The notes beneath the pieces were generated by a model. That model made no database searches, had not been told where the DNA came from, and was given only the letters and a program-made list of their open reading frames with translations. The position numbers and the translations under genes are program-made. 64,000 nt of DNA from Athripsodes cinereus (lineage: Eukaryota; Arthropoda; Insecta; Trichoptera; Leptoceridae): contig OX388327.1 in assembly GCA_947579605.1 (NCBI GenBank), positions 10,279,122-10,343,121 of the forward strand. Direction: 5' to 3'. This document shows positions 1 through 12,900 of the stretch, one piece after another (position 1 is the first letter of the stretch; each line of letters begins with the position of its first letter).

Positions 1-1
1 T

Positions 2-1609
2 GAACATGCCGAACAAGTCAAATGTGAAACAATTAAAACCATAAAGCTCATGAAGGGAAATGGAGAAAGATTTACAATGACTCTCGACGAGTGGACCTCT
101 CTTCGAAACAGGAGATATATGAACATAAACCTTCATTGCAGAGCTTTTGGAGGTTTCGAATTCAAGAATCTTGGACTTGTCAAAATAACGGGGTCCATGC
201 CAGCTGCAGCAGCTCTGTCCATTATACGCGAGCACCTTGCCAAGTTTAATATCGTCCTTGAAGAAGATATTATTAGTCATACAACCGATGGCGCCAGTGT
301 AATGAAAAAAATGGGTTCATATATCCCCGCCCACCATCAACTCTGCCTCGCCCACGGTGTTCAGCTTGCTGTGATTGATACCTTGTATAAGACAACGACT
401 ACTGCCGACGCCCAACTCGAGCCCTCCCTCCAGCATGAAATTCAAATTCAAATTCAAATTCAAATTCCATGGAATCCACAAATCGCTCAGACTCAGAAAG
501 CGACGTTGATAATGATTGGTTAACAGAGTGTGATGGCTTCGAAGTAGAAAGCTCAAGAGTTCGGACAACTGATCCAAGAAAATACAAAGAGGTGATTGGA
601 AAAGTACGATGCCTGGTAAGATCAATCAGAAAGTCACCTCTCAAAGCCGATGCCTTGAGAGCTTACGTTAGGAAAGAGTTTGGGGAAAACATCCAGTTGC
701 AGTTAGACTGTCGAACAAGATGGTCCAGCATGAATGATATGATAGGATCGTTCCTAAAAATGAAGGACTGCATCTTCAAACTTCTGATTGACATTAAATC
801 AGACATATCCTTCACAGATGTGGAAATTCGGACATTAACCGATCCATCGTAGTTTGGAAGTGGTAAAAATGACTGTATTGTCTATTTGCCGACGCGATGC
901 CACACTGTATACGGCAGACACAGCATTGAAATTTATGCTGAATAAACTTGACCAGCAAAATACGCATCTCAGTTCAAGTCTCGCTGCAAACTTACGAAGT
1001 CGAATAAAAGAAAGACGACTATTAATAGCTGGAGTATTACACTACCTTCATGATTCCGAAAGCTTCTACAGTGCTTCAGAAGACGATGTATTTCCGAAAC
1101 CCACAAGTGGGGAAATATGCGATGTTATTGCAAGCCTGTTGAAACGTCTCAACTATATCGAAAAACCTACTGGCAGTCCCGGCGTCAGAGAAAAAGAGAC
1201 TGCAGCGATAACAGCTGTTTCATTATCTTCCGATGAAGATGATGAGTCCGTAGCTACAGAAAGTATTCTCGCTACAACGAGTAAGCTGACCCTGCAACAA
1301 GAATTTGAGAAGGAAATGGAAAAATGCAAAAAAAAGAAGAGGGCAGTGCTTCCGTCCGAAGAATTAGATCTTTTGGTATTTTTAATGACTGAAAAAGCAA
1401 TATATGACAATAAAAGTGAAAGGGGAGTATATCTAACACGGGCGTACAAGTATCTTTCATCAATTTTGCCTACTAGTGTTGAAAGTGAGCGTGTTTTTTC
1501 GTCGGCCGGATATTTCTGCAATAAAATACGAAGTTCACTCTCCGACAAAATGCTTGACGCTTTGTTGTTCTTGAGAACACATTACCAAGAAAAACGAGAT
1601 TTAAAATAA
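2..1609 (+). pseudogene. hAT-family transposase, frameshifted, left part outside window
   Basis: The reading frame is open from the first bases of the window, so the N-terminus lies to the left. Frame 2 runs to a stop near 523 and holds a hAT catalytic-core stretch (DEWTSLRNRRYMNINLH, then HTTDGASVMKKMG and a CLAHGVQLAV block). Sense then moves to frame 1 (about 469-852, with an acidic Ser-rich linker and RTRWSSMNDMI) and returns to frame 2 (about 835-1609). The last part ends in the hAT C-terminal dimerisation region, with LPTSVESERVFSSAG at about 1465-1510. Two frameshifts therefore break it: one next to five AAATTC units (438-467) and one near 830-850. The hexamer itself keeps frame, so the first shift must lie beside it. 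Such enzymes cut and paste their own transposon in the nucleus. This copy cannot make a full-length protein by simple translation. Confidence 0.85.
438..467. repeat. (AAATTC)5 hexanucleotide microsatellite inside the transposase
   Basis: Five perfect AAATTC units sit inside the hAT reading frame and translate as alternating Gln-Ile. They are probably a late expansion and lie close to the first frameshift. Confidence 0.9.
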
Positions 1610-1659
1610 TAAACGTTCCTATTTACTCTTTATTTCTAATAATTGTTGTTCTTAGTTGT

Positions 1660-2150
1660 TAATTTTGCTTCCACATTTTAAAAAATAAGAAATTTTTGTT
1701 GATATTGATTCTGAATTGTTGTTCTTAGTTGTTGATTTTGTTTCCACACTTTAAAATATAAGAAGTTTTAATAATGTTGATTCTGAGTTGTTGATCTTAG
1801 TTGTTGATTTTGATTCCACATTTTGGATTATAAGAAGTTTTAATAATGTTGATTCTGAGTTGTTGTTCTTAGTTGTTGATTTTGCTTCCACATTTTGGAT
1901 TGTAAGAAGTTTTAATAATGTTGATTCTGAGTTGTTGTTCTTAGTTGTTGATTTTGCATCCACATTTTGGGTTATCAGAAGTTTTAATAATGTTGATTCT
2001 GAGTTGTTGTTCTTAGTTGTTGATTTTGCTTCCACATTTTGGATCATAAGAAGTTTTAATAATGTTGATTCTGAGTTGTTGTTCTTAGTTGTTGATTTTG
2101 CTTCCACATTTTGGATCATAAGAAGTTTTAATAATGTTGATTTTGAGTTA
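1660..2150. repeat. 72-bp minisatellite, about 6-7 units
   Basis: A unit containing TAATAATGTTGATTCTGAG recurs near 1770, 1842, 1914, 1986, 2058 and 2130, always 72 bp apart. A degenerate unit or two lies before 1770. The unit length is a multiple of three and lacks stops in one frame on each strand, which creates long spurious open frames both ways. The array lies between the hAT stop codon and the hAT right terminus, so it is part of the transposon's 3' non-coding region. Confidence 0.92.
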
Positions 2151-2299
2151 GGTAGTTTAATTAGTAATAAGTATGGGATAATAATCTGTAAACAACTATT
2201 TTTTGTGCCAAATTAAAGAATACGAATATTTTTTTACGTTGTACTCATTTCTCCTATATACCTACCTACCGAATTTGTGCAAGGTATGAAGAAAATGTG

Positions 2300-2411
2300 C
2301 ACTTTCTAACGAATATGTGTAATTCCGATACTAATATCGGAATTCCGATATTGAGTTCGAATATCGGAAATCAGTATCGGAATTGAAAATCGTCCGATAT
2401 TACATGCCCTA
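2300..2411. mobile_element. Right terminus of the hAT element
   Basis: Several direct and inverted copies of a GATATCGGAATT-like word lie at 2325-2400, followed by ATTACATGCCCTA. Read inward from the edge this gives TAGGGCATGTAATATCGG, a plausible hAT terminal inverted repeat. The next eight bases (GTTCAAAA) would be the target duplication, but the left end is outside the window so this cannot be checked. Confidence 0.6.
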
Positions 2412-2856
2412 GTTCAAAATATATTGAAATTCGATAGTTACCTATAGGTAAATATGTAATTCATTTATTTTCGTGTCGAAACCCAGAAAACCAATCAAAA
2501 TTGATCTCCAGTACTAAGCAAAGCGCACAACACGTGGAGATGCATCAAAAATATCCTCCATAGTGCATGCAACAGGGCACAGCGGGTACTCCAAAAGATC
2601 GCATATAAATGCATCTATAATTTCAGACATAATAGGTATCTCTATTAGATAATATAAATATAAAGTAATTAAATAAAATTTGTATAAAAATATTACCTAT
2701 TTATTTAATCTTTAGGATTATTTGACTATATACACAGATAAGTGTAAATATGGCACATATGCTTCACAGACTTTTACGAAAAATTTTACATTCGAATAAA
2801 TATTATACAATTAATAAGGAAAGAATATTATTGATATAAGTATATTATTTATTTTA
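2412..2856. other. AT-rich intergenic DNA
   Basis: No coding frame, RNA gene or repeat family was recognised here. The last bases (AGTATATTATTTATTT, from 2839) are the left target-site copy of the next insertion. Confidence 0.5.
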
Positions 2857-3109
2857 TTTATCCCGTGGAGCACCCGGTAAAGAGTTGGTCTCCCACTCTT
2901 CTGCGTAAGTTTTCGAGTGCCCTGTAAAAGGCAGGTGTTCGAAAAAAATAATACATTTTACATCTTAAATTCAGCGATGATGCCACCCATCCTGAATGTC
3001 TTGATTTTATATTGGCACGAAGAGGACAGTTTGCATGTTTCTTAAATGCAGCTGATCTGCTGGCTACCCCACTTGTGGGATATGCCGTGATGGTATAGTA
3101 TAGTATAGT
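2857..3109 (+). mobile_element. SINE-like repeat A, full-length copy
   Basis: This is the reference copy of the commonest short repeat in the window. It begins CCCGTGGAGCACCCGGTAAA at 2862, contains TTTTCGAGTGCCCTGTAAAA and CACCCATCCTGAATGTCTTG, and ends GGCTACCCCACTTGTGGGA then TATGCCGTGATGGTATAGTA. It is flanked by a direct duplication of about 16 bp (AGTATATTATTTATTT at 2839 and at 3110), the mark of target-primed insertion. It has no tRNA-like A/B box that I can see and no coding potential. Its 3' end is shared with LINE family B. Confidence 0.85.
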
Positions 3110-3473
3110 AGTATATTATTTATTTATTTATTTATGAAATAATCGGCTGCAATAGCATAAACAATAAAAGTAAAGAAACTAAAAAGTATCAGGTAAATAT
3201 ACACAAATTTGAAAAAAAAAGAAATCAAAACAATAAAATAACAAACCATTAAAATGAAACATTATAATATTATGTACCAAATAACTTTAATGATTTAAAT
3301 AAATTTCTTCTTATATTTGTAGGTTAGTACATGTTTTTCCATTAATACCTAATATATATCTGTTTTGGCATAATACAATTGACTTAGTTTTGCAAATCAG
3401 CAGGTCAGTGTTAATGATACATACGTAACTGTACCTAAATAGTCATTGTGATATTATATAATCAATACCTACG

Positions 3474-3523
3474 CAGCTGGTCTGCTGGCTACCCCACTTG
3501 TGGGATATGCCGTGATGGTATAG
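3474..3523 (+). mobile_element. SINE-like repeat A, 3' tail only
   Basis: About 50 bp from CAGCTGGTCTGCTGGCTACC to GATGGTATAG, a severely 5'-truncated insertion. Short direct repeats containing AATACCTA flank it. It lies just beyond the org-1 poly(A) signal. Confidence 0.8.
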
Positions 3524-3563
3524 TTAAGTAATACCTATCAAAGTAAAATATGTTATTGATAAT

Positions 3564-3569
3564 TTTATT
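3564..3569 (-). promoter_or_regulatory. Likely poly(A) signal of org-1
   Basis: TTTATT on the plus strand is AATAAA on the gene strand, about 67 bp after the stop codon at 3638-3636. It implies a very short 3' UTR. An alternative longer 3' UTR cannot be excluded. Confidence 0.5.
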
Positions 3570-3635
3570 CATACAATTTATAAACTTCATAAAGAAGGTA
3601 CTGTTGAAATATAAAAATACTGCAAATTGTTGCCG

Positions 3636-3997
3636 CTATCTTGATCCATAATCATGCATGACATATCCTGATGGTGCAGTGGACCTAACAGGTCCTTGAG
3701 GGGAGTAGAAGGGCGCCTGCGTGGTGTAAGGGCGGCCTTGAGAAGGCTTGCCCTGATGGGAGTACCCTGGTAGTTGTGGATAGTGATGGTGAGGGTGTGT
3801 GTGGGCGTGGTGATAGATAGGACCATACGAGCAAGGGTCCGCTGGGTATGGCTGAGCTAGCTGAGGGGGGAATCCCGATGATGGAGGCTGCTGCTGTTGG
3901 GAGTACCTCAGAGGATCAGGCAGAATGTTGTTGTTAGTCGGAGGCAGAGGAGATACCTGCAGTGGAGACGTGGGGTGACTAGAGGTCGGCTCGTCTT
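3636..3997 (-). CDS. org-1: org-1 terminal exon g with stop
   Basis: The acceptor is TTTGTTTTCAG|AAG at 3997. It encodes [20 protein letters not shown], a Gln run (YSQQQQPP), a His-rich stretch ([18 protein letters not shown]) and ends [13 protein letters not shown] then TAG. It is low-complexity and Pro/Tyr/Gln-rich, as expected for a T-box activator tail. Overlapping open frames on this strand are shadows. Confidence 0.88.
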
Positions 3998-6900
3998 CTG
4001 AAAACAAAATATTTTATATAAGATATATATTTATTTATTTATTTTTATTTTACATCAATATACGGCGTGAGTTGCCCTTTTACATGTTAAACAACAGTAT
4101 AATAGACAACAAATACAAACATACACGATAATCAGAAATCACAAGTCATACCTATATAAAATAATTAAGTTATATAAAGAATAATATTAATTCATATATA
4201 AAGCCAAAAAAGCAGTCAAAAATAAAATAATGCGAAATTTAAGTAAATATAGAGTACCTAATTAAATAATATCAAGTCAAAAAAATAAAATAATATAAAA
4301 CAGAAGTCGATGGGAAACAAATCATTTATGTCAATACAAACAAGCATGAATGGAGGAAAATAACAATTTCGAACAAACAAAAAAAAAAAAAACTTAATGC
4401 TGTTAGGAAAATTAGAATGTTAACAGGTGAGAAAATAAAGTAGGTACAATATAAATAGGTTCGAATTAAATTATTACAAAATAGAATGGAATGAGAAATT
4501 CAATAGAATAGAATATAACCAACAAATACAAACATAATTCATAATTAATAAATGTATATAACTACATACTTTATGCAGTTAATGGCAATTCATTTTGATC
4601 ACAATTCCGATTTCAATATTCCAAAAATTACGTCTATCCTAACAAATTCATTATTATAAATACATTTTTTACTTGTAAACCAACTAATTGTCTCGTAAAA
4701 ATAGGATATAGTACATATTGTGTTAAGAATTTTCGACACAATTGAACGTCGGAGACTGGATTTCACTTACTAGAAGTGTAGATTTCATAAAAATAGATAA
4801 GTAGGTATTTATGAAGGTAGGTATTTAAGGCACAATGAGCCTCCTAATATAGGTGCAGGCAAAAAATAAACAAAAATAATGCAATTATATGAGAATTGTA
4901 TCATTATCCAGGTAGGTAATTATTTTATAAGGTATGCTGTAGTGATTACATTGTAACGAATGTGTGATTTTGGATATTCGCGAATCCGAATGCGAATATT
5001 TGTTATCGACATTCGCGAGTGCCAATGGCGAACATTGACTTGCTTAAATTTCTACAATTGCTCAAACATTAAAATTTCTACCCCCCCGTCGCCGAATTTT
5101 CAAAATGGTATAGGAATTTAAAATATTTCAAAACTCCTCGGTTTTCTTAAAGAATATTTTCTTGCAGTACCTTTTTCTACAATGTACCGGGTAAGTATCC
5201 GGTACTTTTGCCGAATATCCGATACTTTATTACCAAAATAATATTCGCAAAACATTCGCATATATTTTTGCGAATGCGAATACTTTGAAATATGTGAATA
5301 TTCGTTACATCACTAGTATGTAGTAAGCCGATTTTATAAAGTTAATAAGATAGTTAATTATAGATAGTTTATTATGGTTCAGTTACCTTTTGTGACAACA
5401 TTATTAGGTGTGCTTCTGTGTTGTGATCTTCCTGACCTCTGTGCAGAGCCTTGGATCTGATTTATAACTTCACTACTGCTGAAAATGAAACAAAACCATT
5501 CACAATAAATCAGATACTAATTTACATTAAATACATTTTAATGTCGAAGCAGATTTTTCACGTACCTAAATGATAGAAATATTAAATTTAGAATTAATCA
5601 GTATTTATAGTGAATTATCATGATTGTAACACTTATTTAGTACTTTTTTAAAAGATGAATCTGGGTTTTTGTTATAAACCCAAATACACTGAGAAAAATA
5701 CTCGGTAAATTTACCAACGATATGTTTGTGAAAAGTTAATATTATAGATTCGTACTAATGAATCGTTTGTACTATCTCTGGTCCTAATCTGATAGTACGT
5801 ACCAATGATTCGTTGTGCAATTTCGTCAGTATTTTTCTCAGTGTACACCGAATAAGTTTGTGTCGTGAAAGGGGAGTTTGCCGGCACCTGGAATCGAACC
5901 GCACACCTCATGATGTGCACGAGGCCGAGACTCTATCTCCAGGCTATCAACGAACTCGAAGTCATCACTTTACAGTAGCCTGATGATGAGCAATAAAGTC
6001 ACAGTAGAAATACAAAATAAGTGTTACATCAATAATACCTAATTTAACATGAACTTTCACCAAGAACCGTCGGTCGAAAATATCGACAGAATATGGTGCA
6101 GTAAGTACATTGACATATAAGTTCTAATTAAGTAATTATAGTTATATTGGTTATATAATAAACACTATGTACTCAGGTAGAGGTATGTGATAATGTGTAC
6201 TTGTAATAATTGAAATAAATATTACCAAAATACCAACAGTTTTTCTCTTTCATTCATCACGCTATTCTAACAATACCTATTCATTGTATTATATTTAGGT
6301 ATATTTTACGTAGATATTATCAGTTAAACGTTTATTTGATCTTACTCTTATAACAAATGTTTGTTGGAAAAACGTGATACCTGCTTATTTGTAATAATTG
6401 ATAAATATAATTATATTCATATTTTACGCAAAGGTATGTCTGTAAATAGTTATTTTAACATCTTCAAGACACTATCCACTTGTGATGCAGTCGGTCAACT
6501 TACAGCTTACTACTACTACTACCACTATACCATCACGGCATATCCCACAAATGGGGTAGCCAACATACCAGCTACATAATAAACATGCAAACTATCCTCT
6601 CCGTGCCAATATCAAGACATTCAGGATGAATGGCAAACCTCATTGTTGAATTTAAGATGTAAAATGTCTTAATTTTTTAGAACACCTGCCTTTTACAGGA
6701 CACTCGAAAACTTACGGAGAAGATTGGGAGACCAATTCTTTACCGGGTGCTCCACGGGATAAAAAAGTCAGTCAACTTGTCATGTAATTAACGTGAAAAT
6801 GTCTTTTCTATACCGTGAGATTGACAAAATTGGCAAACTGCTCCTCCCTAGAAGTCAGACTAAATATTTATTTATGAATTCAATAAACGGTTGTTGCCTC

Positions 6901-9900
6901 TTATTAATAATACCTACAATACAATATTCAATACAAATTACATAAAATACACACTAATTACTTTTTAAAACCAAATTTGTAACAATGTATGTTTGCTAAG
7001 CCGCTTTGCCCCTCTCGCCTAATGAAAATCCTATGTACGCCTATGTACTTAAATTTGATGTTTTTCTTTATTGTATATACATTACACGAAATCACAGGTG
7101 ATGAAAAACTACTTTTGTATCCGACTATTATAGGGACCTATGTACTTTTCTATTTGTAACCATCGATCACAGCATGTTCCACAAGCGTGGTGTATGCAAA
7201 GAAAACACATACCCACCTATACAGAAATACGTAAAATTCATAATTACGTGCTTGTTTAAGAATATTACTCAATAGACATCTCATCTGCATAATTCGACGA
7301 ATGCATAAACTTCCTTCAGTTGGAAACAGGAAAGGCGTGACGATGCTTAGGTACGAATCGGCATAGGCTGGTTTAAATGCGCTTTAACCATGGTACGTTA
7401 AGCAATTCCTGTTTCAATCCAATATGGTCAACATTTTTCAATATGTTCAAATACTTCCGAATTTGCAGTAAGGAGCTTCAGAGTCCAACTGTCTGGAACA
7501 GATTACCCTCAGATCTGAGAGAGAATCAAGCTACAAAAGGAGCAAGTTGATAACGCTATGTACTGTTCAGAAGAAGTCACGGAGCCCTTGAGATGATCGC
7601 GGATCATAAACAGCAGGGCTACTCTTGACAAAACTAAACACGATCTTAATCTAGTCTTGATCTTGATCATACGACACACGAAGTGACTATTGGCCAAAAA
7701 TACACGCAAATCGATCGCGCGTTAGCGGTAGCGCGGTGTTTTTGACCGTAGTCCCTTCGTGCGTCGTATGATCAAGATCAAGATTAGATTAAGATCGTGT
7801 TTAGTTTTGTCAAGAGTAACCCTGCAGCACCATATATATATTTTCAATATTATTATTGTCATCCGTTTAGCATATTATATTTATGCGCGGTCTCTCTGAA
7901 TTTAAGGTGATTAAAATTTAAAATAACAATTTTCTGTCTGTATTTTAAAGGACACTCAAATTTGCAGAAAGGAGTAGATAACCGAGAGCTTCACAAAAGG
8001 AAAATTATAAAAGTAAATATGTTTGCTGACTTTGTTAGTCCCCGGAAAAATCTGTGAAGTATAGTTGTTATTGTGAGTAGGTATGTGAGAGTGTTCTGTA
8101 GAAGTAATATGCGTCTAATGTATACAAAATAATAAATAATTACAGTATAAATATGCCTCCTATAAGTCCTATATCTATGTATATATGTAGCAATGTAATT
8201 ATACAGAGTGTCGGTACATGTTGTTATAGTGACGCTAGTGATGGAAGTGCTGCTGACAGATTGGATATCCTAATGTAATCTTGAAATTTAAAAAACGTAT
8301 ACGAAAACATCGCTAACGATTGCTGGAAAAATAAACTATTCTTCTAGCACTATACGCAGTGGCGGAAATAAAAATATTTATGTCCAAAATAATTTTCAGA
8401 TGAAAATATTTATAAAAAAATTGCATAAAAGTTGAAAACACATTTGATTATGGCAGCGTTATAAATCGTTTGGGTTAGTTGGAAGAGATCGCGGCTTTGC
8501 GATAAACTCGCCCTCTGTATATTAATTTATTGTAGGTATTTAATTTGAATGTATACCGTCTATGGGAGTGTTTGTAATCAATGCACAGTAAAGAATGAAT
8601 AAGCAAACAAATGTCTAGAAACATTAGAAATTCGTACCATTTTATCAAAAAGATATTGTTTTATACCCGTTATACGTATATAATTTGAAATCTATAGTCT
8701 CCAAATAAAATACATTACCAGCTCTTTTCTGTTTATTTATTAGTTTTAGTTTGAAGAAATATTACGAATACGATATTAAATTTACCAATTCGAAACGGTG
8801 CATTTTGAAAACAAATTAACTAGTTTATTAATTGTGTCAGTGCACGGGTAGTGAATTCCATAATTTGAAAATTTGAAACAAGCGTTTTTTATCTAATATA
8901 AATTGTTGATCACGAAAGAGACATCTTGCGACTTATCGGGTGATTATCAATCATATTGATTATATAAAAGACGTCTAACTTATAGTAGAAAGAAACACTT
9001 ATTTAAATTTACCCAAATATTATTATTTTACTATTACTATAATTCAATTGAGCAGTGATAAGGAAAGGCACCCAACCTGAATATCTTAGTGGTATGGATA
9101 AATAGATCTATGTACTTTTTGTGTGTACCGCCACTGGCGGACACAGAAGCGACTTTCCTTCATAAACACTTCATCCCATCGTTACATATACAAAATATGA
9201 GATTCCACTCCAAAGTACAGACTACACTACTCATACAATACTTACCTATGATACGATTACCTATATGTATTGTTTATGGTACAACAACAAACAATAGCAC
9301 ACTCCTGATTTCTGGAAACTGTATGATGAGTTGAATGAGCAGATTTGATTTGATATTATTACATAGACGTCTTATAGACAAACGTCATCGCACTGCCGCG
9401 ATCTTAAATACAGCAAACATAACAACCAGATAGTAGATACCTACTATTAAAATAATATTTAGATTTATGTATAAGGATGAAATGCAGATAAGTAGAGAGA
9501 AGGTGGTAGATTTTAAACGAAATGAATTTCGTTTTTTATGGATTTACGACCAAACGCCTCTTACGTATTCTTACTGAATGTAGATCGTGTGAGTTTAATG
9601 CGTGCGAGTTGTTTTTTGTAACTTTTGTGAAATAAAAATAATTTTGTGCATAGAAATACTTGACATGCAGCGCGGTACATTTTATCGGAATTTATGTGTT
9701 CCAACATCGATGACCTTCAAGCATTAGCAATGTATTGTCTTGACGTTAGCGTCAGTTTAAAACTGGATGCAAAATTTGATTGGCTGCATGACCGATTTTT
9801 TTCTTTGAATTACCTATCTACTTAGTAGGTATATCTTTGATTTTGTGCAATAGTTGTACAACATCTCAATGGTAATTAATTTTACGTACAGTGTGAGTTT

Positions 9901-12900
9901 TAGTAAATTGACTGTAAATTATTGTAATTATATATATTATCAGTGATTGTTAGGATAGAAAATAAATACAAAAACTTTATTTCACCCTTGAGGCAGATTT
10001 AAAATAAACATACGGGGTATTGCAACGAGAATCGCAAAAAATATTTTAAAATTTGTAAAAATGTTCAAAGCTACCCCCTTCTTCCCACCTAAATTCTTAT
10101 CATACAAAACAATCGAATGAAAGTGAAATGATCGCAATAAAATTATATCTGTAAGTAGTGTAGGTAAACAATATTCAGATAGGATTCATTACGAAGAAGT
10201 CAAGCATAGTATAAACTGGTCGAAGTGTTTCGGGTTGTACTTTTGACTACAAATTCTACCTATTTGTTTCGGTTTCATTTACACCACCAATCACCAATAT
10301 GAATTTTGAAGTTAAGGTTTTCTAAAAATTTATCTCCAGGCCAAGTGTTGGACAAGGATTCGATACCTGAGTGAAAAACATGCGGTGAAATCTTTTAAGT
10401 TCTGAAAAAAGTTCTACCGCCTTGCTCCGCCTTGCTTAGCTTACGGGAGAGACCAAAATACGATAATATATCTCATTCTATTATACAATATCGTAACAAA
10501 TCTTATGTGAAAGGAGATTGTAAATCACAAAATTTGCATAAGCTTATTCATAACTACTGCACGCGTAATTATGTACCTATATTGTATAGTGATGTAACGA
10601 ATATTCGTATTCGCATATTTCAAAGTATTCGCATTCGCATTCGTATTCGCAAAAAAATATGCGAATGTTTCGCGAATATTATTTCGGTAATAAAGTATCG
10701 GGTATTCAGTAAAAGTACCGGATACTTACCCGGTACATTGTAGAAACAGGTATTGCAAGAAAATATTCTTTAAGAAAGCCGAGGAGTTTTGAAATATTTT
10801 GAATTCCTATACCATTTTGAAAATTCGGCGACGGGGGGGGGGGGGGTAGAAATTTTAATGATTGAGCAACATTGTTGAAATCTAAGTAAGTCAATATTCG
10901 CATTCGCGAATGTCACCAACAAATATTCGCATTCGCGAATATCCAAAATCACACATTCGTTACATCACTAATATTGTATTTGCAACCCTGGACTTCTAAG
11001 ATACGTACGTACAAAAATTAAATAAGTCGATTCTGAATAAATACATATTCAAATTTAATCAAATAAATTTATTTCATGGATCATCCTATCAGTGCGCTAT
11101 CCACTACTTGTAGATACGATCTCTTAACGATAGTTTGTTGCTTATACTGTAATTTTTCATTTGTGTACAACACTTCTATTGTTGTTTGTTTTTTCTAGCA
11201 TAATTCCGGCCAGGCATGTCCAGAGTCCAGATGGCTAAACTATAAGATAATAATATTTTACTTTTAACTAATTTCAACTTTGTAGAAATATTCATCTTGC
11301 TACGGCACAGCTGGAGGATTAGGTATTTATTTATTTATTTTTCTGTGGATACCCAGTGAAACATATAACTTATACCTAAGTAATAAAGCACAAATCGTAT
11401 TTTAATGAATTGTTGTTCTAACGATTCTTACACACAACACATATTTTATGCGAAACCTGCTTTGTAACCAAGTCCCTACTGGAGAAGTAGTATAAAAGTG
11501 ACGATGTCTGTATTCTAGTCCTTATGTAATAGGTACCTACTTTAATGTGACAAATAACATGGTTAGTTGTAAAATAACTTCTGAGGAACATTGTAGGTAC
11601 CCATAACTATATTGCTACAAGTATCCACTGAAAAGTAAATAAACGTGATCATAAATTAACTCAGTAATTACTCTCAACAGTGGATGAAAAAAAAAGTTAT
11701 AAATAAGAAATATCTCAGAAGTATGGGAGGTCAGATATATATGTATTGTAGATACAGTAGCAGTGAATGTATGTATCGTATAGGGATGTGGTGTAATAAT
11801 TTATGTTATCTAAGTGTTTACTGATGGTTACTGGTTAGGTGTCGGTATAAACAACCACCTACTAGCTATAAAAATCATTCATAATGTATATGGTCTGTTA
11901 TGCCTAGTCTATGTTCTCTTCGATTTTTCGTTATTTAAATTTGAAGTGTTTATATTGGATTATTTATTTTATGATTAGGGATGGGTAATTTTAAAAATAT
12001 TAAGTATTTTAATGTACGGTTCTGTAAATCAAATAATATTTTTTTATTATTTTCATTATTATGTAAGCACTTATATTCTTGAATTAAAAAAAAACAACGT
12101 ATACATATACTGTGAATAAGGTTTATGGGTAGACACGCATCATCATTGAATTTTTATAATATAATTTTGTTTAAGTTATCAATAAAAACTCACCGATATA
12201 CATAGGTGTCTACGGAAGAAATGGGAAGAAATAATTGTTTTATTCTTCATTATTATTATAAAATTATCAAAAATAACTTTCACAAAGTTCTTCCAAAAAC
12301 ATTAAATAAATTTTCACTTTAATTTATAGCATATAATTTATTTATTTATCATTTTTTTTGAACATCATCATTATATAACAGTGTTAACAAATCAATACAG
12401 AATTAAAAAAAATACTACACTGAGAAAAATACTAACGAAATTTCACAACGAATCATTGGTTCGTACTATCAGATTAGGACCAGAGATAGTACAAACGATT
12501 CATTAGTACGAATCGTTTGGACTATATCTGATCCTAATCTGATAGTACGTACCAATGATTGGTTGTGAGTATTTTTCTCTGTGTAGGAGGATATGCAGTG
12601 GCGAGATTATCACTATGAAGTGATTTCTTCCATCTAACTATTTTGACTGAATAAAAAGATCCACATGAGTTTATCACATCCCTGTTTAAATATTTACAAT
12701 CATTTGAATAATAACAAAACGTCAAAGTTTTGTAGTATCGATGTTTGTAATAAAAATAATATAATATCTTTGCAAGTATAGGGGAATAATAATAGGTATC
12801 GATATATCTGTTGGATCCCTATGTAATTCCACGCAGCATCAGTCTCTGTTACTCATAGACAACACATTTCATCACTTCATCAATCCCATATTCTCTCTGT

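Noticed and set aside
1751..2216. Two long open frames on opposite strands over the 72-bp repeat
   Set aside because: They exist only because the repeat unit is a multiple of three and lacks stops; the translation is the same 24 residues over and over with no domain.
3105..3140. Telomere-like or GGTAGGTA words as telomeric repeats
   Set aside because: Insect telomeres use TTAGG; the GGTAGGTACC and TATTTATTTA words here are dispersed low-complexity DNA, not a TTAGG array.
3587..3826. Second open frame overlapping the last org-1 exon
   Set aside because: A frame-shifted shadow of the Pro/His-rich exon; the phase-matched frame ending HDYGSR is the coding one.
10432..10743. 103-codon frame across the start of MITE J
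   Set aside because: The Arg-Ile run comes from the ATTCGTATTCGC subterminal repeats; no protein family.
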